Assembly: GCA_050257395.1 (NCBI GenBank)
Contig: JBLMWU010000236.1
Coordinates: forward strand, 1 to 43,656
Direction of reading: 5' to 3'
From: JAIRTY01 sp050257395
Lineage (GTDB): Bacteria; Actinomycetota; Actinomycetes; Streptosporangiales; Streptosporangiaceae
Length of the DNA stretch: 43,656 nt
Positions 40,424 through 43,656 of this stretch are shown piece after piece (position 1 is the first letter of the stretch; each line of letters starts with the position of its first letter). Both the position numbers and the translations under genes were made by a program. Below the pieces are notes generated by a model. It searched no databases and was not told the DNA's origin. It was given only the letters and a program-made list of their open reading frames with translations.

Positions 40424-40681
40424 TCAGCCCCGCCGGCGCCGCCACACGAACACGGCGACCCCGACCACGACCACCGCCGCGGCCGCGCCGCCGATCAGCC
40501 GGCCCTGGGGGCTGTTGAGCTGCTCACGCATCCGGTCCAGCCCGCGCCGTGCGACATTGCCGGGGCTGACCCGGTCGGTGAGCGCGTCGATGGTCTGCGC
40601 GAGGTTCTCCCGGGTGCGCTCGATCTCCCTCACCAGCGCATCCGGGTCGCGCTGCGCGACCGCACGCTCCGTATCGGCCAT
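40424..40681 (-). CDS. DUF3618 small membrane protein
   Basis: 85 residues. The helix REIERTRENLAQTIDALTDR with VSPGNVARRGLDRMREQL is the signature of DUF3618. A single membrane helix (LIGGAAAAVVVVGVAVFVW) is followed by RRRRG, placing the helical N-terminal part in the cytoplasm. Function is unknown; the family often sits near phage-holin-like membrane proteins, but none is present here. The ATG at 40681 follows AAGGGAAGG. Confidence 0.88.
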   Translation of the reverse strand: MADTERAVAQRDPDALVREIERTRENLAQTIDALTDRVSPGNVARRGLDRMREQLNSPQGRLIGGAAAAVVVVGVAVFVWRRRRG

Positions 40682-41211
40682 CCCGACCTTCCCTTCGTCC
40701 CGGCCGCCCGCACCAGCCGGTCTGCCCGCCGCCGGGCCGGATGCCCCGGCTGATGGCTGGGCGGCCAAGGTCCCGGAACCGCTCCGGGCTTGCCCCAGTC
40801 TCCCAGCCGGGCGGCCATCCCGCACACCCGGCACCCCGGCGCCGTCCCGGCCCGCCGCTGCGGGCCGGCCGCCGCGCGGCGGCCGCCTCCCGGGGAATGA
40901 ATTCGCCCGCGGCCCGGCGGCAGGCCAGGCAGGGAAATGCGCCGGAGCCCTGGGTGGTGGCAATTTCCGCGGCAATCCGGAGGACCGCGGCGCATCAGCT
41001 CATCACCTGCTATTGCCGCCTATTTGCCAAGCCCACAGGCATTGCTGACGTCATGGCGCTGCCATAGCCCGGCAATACCAGAGACCGGCCGGCGCAAATC
41101 CTTTGCGGGGCCGCCGCGAGCCAGTAGAACAACTACGGTTCATATTCACGCCCAGAATGCGGAGCCGGAAACGCCGGGATCAGGCGCCGGAGTCCACGGA
41201 GGAAAGCAACG
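40682..41211. other. 530-bp intergenic region upstream of the GH92 gene
   Basis: Separates the DUF3618 gene (minus) from the GH92 gene (plus). It includes an 8-bp palindrome TGACGTCA (41044-41051) and a weak plus-strand promoter candidate TTTGCG-N17-TAGAAC ending near 41131. Several short frames exist but none has a ribosome-binding site and protein-like sequence. No RNA gene was recognised. Confidence 0.3.
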
Positions 41212-43614
41212 GTGACACCGAAGCGCCTGCGGCCGGCGGCCGTGCTCGCCGCGGCGGCCCTGCCCGTGATCACGCTGACCGCCGCGGCCGCCGCCACGCC
41301 CGCCCCGCCGGGCAGCGGCCCGGCCCGGCAGTACGGCGCGCGGACGCAGGTCGGCACCTGCGGTCTCACCGCGGCCGGCCAGCGGGCGCCGTGCCCGCGC
41401 CCGCTGCCGCCCCGCAGGCTCCCGCCCCGCACCCGCGACCTGGCACCGGTCACCGACCGGGTGACCCGCCCCGCCGCCCTGGTGGACACCCGGACCTGGA
41501 CCAGCGCGGGCGGGAACACGTTCCCCGGCGCGGACGTGCCGTTCGGCATGGTGCAGTGGAGCCCGGACACGCTCCCGCACCGCAACGACGGCGGCGGCTA
41601 CAACTTCGGCGACACCAGGCTCACCGGTTACAGCCTGACCCACGTGTCCGGGCCGGGCTGCGGTGCCGCCGGCGACGTGCCGATCCTGCCGATGACCGGC
41701 GCCCTGCCCGCCGGCGACCCCAGCAACGTGGTCACCCCGTTCCGGAACTCCGGCGAGATCGCCCAGGCCGGCTACTACTCCGCCGCGAGCAACCAGCCCG
41801 CCACCATCAGGTCGGAGTTCACCGCCACCCCGCACAGCGCGCTGGGCCGCTTCACCTTCCCCGCCACCGGGTCCCCCGCGTTCCTGGTGAAGCTCATGGA
41901 CAGCCAGAACGGGGACGTCGGCGCCCATGCCCGGATCGTGAGCCGCAGGGAGATCAGCGGGTCGGACACGAGCGGGGACTTCTGCGGCGAGCACCGGTAC
42001 TACACCGTCTACTTCGACCTGCGCTTCAGCCGCCCGTTCAGGGCGGCCAGGATCATCACGCTGCCGCGCCGCCGCCACCCGGACGCGGTCTACCTGACCT
42101 TCGGCACCAGGTCAGCGCGGACGGTGGACGTCAAGGCCGGCATCTCGTACGTGAGCGCCGCCGGCGCGCGGCGCAACTGGCGGGCCGAGGACCCCGGCTG
42201 GGATTTCGCCGCGGCCCGGGCGTCCGCCCAGGGCCGGTGGAACCGCCTGCTGGGCCGGATCTCGGTGGCGGGCGGCAGCGTCGCCCGCACCCAGGAGTTC
42301 TACAGCCTGCTGTACAAGGACTTCCTGCAGCCCAACATCACCAGCGACGTGGACCGGAGGTACCGGGGCACCGACGGCCGGGCCGACCGGCTCGCCCCCG
42401 GCCAGCGCGACCAGTACGGCATCTTCTCCGGCTGGGACATCTACCACTCGCTCAGCCAGCTGCAGGCCATCCTCGACCCGCGGGCCGCCAGCGACATGGC
42501 GCAGTCCCTGGTGAACTACTACTCCCGCAACGGGGTGCTGCAGCAGTGGGGCTACCTGAACCAGGACACCTACGTCATGGTGGGTGACCCGGCCGACGCG
42601 ATCATCGCGGACTACTACGCCTTCGGCGCCCGCGGCTTCAGCACCAGGCGGGCGCTGGCCGACATGGTCCGCCAGGCGACGACGGTCAACCGGGTCCGGC
42701 CGGGTGAGGCCCTGGAGCGGCGGTACGGGTACCTGCCGGAGAACGGCCGCTACGGCTGCTGCCATCCGCACGGCTACGTGCCCAGCCTGCTGGAGTACGA
42801 CACCGCCGACTTCGCGCTGTCCAGGTTCGCGGCCGCGCTGGGCCACCGCCGCATCGCGGCCCGGCTGGCGGCCCGGGCGAACAACTGGGCGCACGTGTTC
42901 GACCGGCGCACCGGGCTGCTGACCCCGCGGCTGGCCAGCGGCCGTTTCGTGCCCGGCATCACCGCCGCCACCCGCGTCCACTACGTGGAGGGCAGCGCCG
43001 CCGAATACACCTGGGACGTGCCCAACAACTACGCCGGCCTGTTCGCCCTGCTCGGCGGGAACCGCCGGGTCGCCCCGCGGCTGCGGGCCTACCTGTCCCG
43101 GCCAGCGGCCGGCGGCCGGTACGCGAGGCTGCAGAACGAGTTCGACCTCGGGGAGCAGAACGCGCCCGACTACGCCGGCGACCCGGCGGGCACCCAGCAG
43201 GCGGTCAGCCGGATCCGGGCCGGCCTGTACCGGCCCGGCCCGGACGGCCTGCGCAGCAACGACGACCTGGGGGCCGAGAGCTCCCAGTACATCTGGGAGA
43301 TGCTGGGCCTGTACCCGGAGAACCCGGGCAGCAGCACCCTGGTGTTCGCCAGCCCGGGCTTCCCGCTGGCGATCATCCACCCCGGCCACGGCGGCACCAT
43401 CACCATCCGCGCGCCGGGCGCCTCACCGTCCCGGTACTACGTGAAGTCGCTGCGCATCAACGGGAAGCAGTACCACCGGCTGTACGTGCCGTACCGGGCG
43501 ATCGCCCGCGGGGCCACCCTGCAGTGGTCGCTCGGCACCGCCCCGTCCCGGTGGGGCAGCGCGCCCCGGGACGCCCCGCCCTCCTACGGCCGCGCCCCTG
43601 CACCGCCCCGGTGA
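41212..43614 (+). CDS. Secreted GH92 alpha-mannosidase
   Basis: 800 residues. N-terminal signal peptide (MTPKRLRPAAVLAAAALPV, then a short Ala-rich region cut near ATPAPPG). The glycosyl hydrolase family 92 fold follows: GNTFPGADVPFGMVQWSPD, GYNFGDTRLTGYSLTHVSGP with GC, FSGWDIYHSLSQLQAIL, YVEGSAAEYTWDVPNNYAGL and NDDLGAESSQYIWEMLGLYP, which carries catalytic acidic residues. GH92 enzymes are Ca-dependent exo-mannosidases acting on alpha-1,2/1,3/1,4/1,6 mannosides of glycans; the linkage here cannot be told. The GTG at 41212 follows GGAGGAAAG by about 9 nt. The last 42 bases of the window (43615-43656) hold no recognisable feature. Confidence 0.92.
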   Translation: MTPKRLRPAAVLAAAALPVITLTAAAAATPAPPGSGPARQYGARTQVGTCGLTAAGQRAPCPRPLPPRRLPPRTRDLAPVTDRVTRPAALVDTRTWTSAGGNTFPGADVPFGMVQWSPDTLPHRNDGGGYNFGDTRLTGYSLTHVSGPGCGAAGDVPILPMTGALPAGDPSNVVTPFRNSGEIAQAGYYSAASNQPATIRSEFTATPHSALGRFTFPATGSPAFLVKLMDSQNGDVGAHARIVSRREISGSDTSGDFCGEHRYYTVYFDLRFSRPFRAARIITLPRRRHPDAVYLTFGTRSARTVDVKAGISYVSAAGARRNWRAEDPGWDFAAARASAQGRWNRLLGRISVAGGSVARTQEFYSLLYKDFLQPNITSDVDRRYRGTDGRADRLAPGQRDQYGIFSGWDIYHSLSQLQAILDPRAASDMAQSLVNYYSRNGVLQQWGYLNQDTYVMVGDPADAIIADYYAFGARGFSTRRALADMVRQATTVNRVRPGEALERRYGYLPENGRYGCCHPHGYVPSLLEYDTADFALSRFAAALGHRRIAARLAARANNWAHVFDRRTGLLTPRLASGRFVPGITAATRVHYVEGSAAEYTWDVPNNYAGLFALLGGNRRVAPRLRAYLSRPAAGGRYARLQNEFDLGEQNAPDYAGDPAGTQQAVSRIRAGLYRPGPDGLRSNDDLGAESSQYIWEMLGLYPENPGSSTLVFASPGFPLAIIHPGHGGTITIRAPGASPSRYYVKSLRINGKQYHRLYVPYRAIARGATLQWSLGTAPSRWGSAPRDAPPSYGRAPAPPR

Positions 43615-43656
43615 GGATGCCCGCCGTGATCCGTGCGGATCGTCCCCCCGCGAAAG

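Overview
The window is very GC-rich DNA with strong third-position G/C bias and long spurious antisense frames, which is typical of an actinomycete. Several genes support a Streptomyces/Streptosporangium-type actinobacterium. These are an HrdB-like primary sigma factor, a nrdJ-nrdR-LysM-lexA block, maleylpyruvate-isomerase-fold (mycothiol-type) proteins, a DUF3618 protein, a CYP125/142-like P450 and an enediyne-PKS-like megaprotein. I saw no tRNA, rRNA, CRISPR array or insertion sequence.

Layout. 1-1061: 5' part of the primary sigma factor gene (minus strand, runs off the left edge). 1358-3589: a PAS-PAS-GAF-PP2C phosphatase. 3911-5641: an unrecognised helical protein. 5716-8241: a membrane-anchored protein with two CbxX-type AAA+ modules. 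8470-10310: an amidohydrolase and a 3'-truncated gene. 10311-14562: a minus-strand set of TauD-type dioxygenase, phospholipase-C-type phosphoesterase and amidase. 14849-15496: a conserved protein closed by a perfect 16-bp hairpin. 15776-16946: a DinB/MDMPI-fold gene divergent from a MarR regulator around one perfect palindrome. 17008-17755: a VapC/Phd-type toxin-antitoxin pair with its promoter. 17883-23990: class II ribonucleotide reductase carrying a 430-residue intein, nrdR with an NrdR box, a LysM membrane protein and an SOS box facing lexA. 23991-24821: lexA. 24845-28652: asparaginase and leuS, with a leader peptide containing three consecutive leucine codons and an intrinsic terminator ahead of leuS. 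28806-29228: methylglyoxal synthase. 29271-35680: a promoter, a 30-codon ORF and a 2044-residue PKS-like protein. 35687-37918: an MDMPI-type protein and a P450. 38280-40356: pterin dehydratase, gcvT and gcvH. 40424-40681: a DUF3618 membrane protein. 41212-43614: a secreted GH92 alpha-mannosidase.

The most unusual gene is the PKS-like protein. It keeps the backbone of the enediyne-PKS-like family (KS, AT, KR-like, DH and C-terminal region) in one intact frame. However, the KS cysteine is His265, the first KS histidine is Asp398, the AT nucleophile is Gly704, the DH histidine is Tyr1500, the KR nucleotide-binding and Tyr motifs are absent, and no ACP is visible. It therefore looks like a pseudo-synthase, either with a non-catalytic role or decaying without frame loss. 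Second is the leuS leader: a predicted leaderless nonapeptide MRSARLLLA followed by two perfect hairpins, the second an intrinsic terminator.

The DNA-damage and dNTP genes form a coherent block. LexA likely represses itself and the divergent LysM protein (positionally like mycobacterial Rv2719c/ChiZ), while NrdR controls nrdR-nrdJ. GcvT and GcvH supply two of the four glycine-cleavage components; P and L are not in the window. All functions are read from sequence motifs and remembered family knowledge, with no database search.
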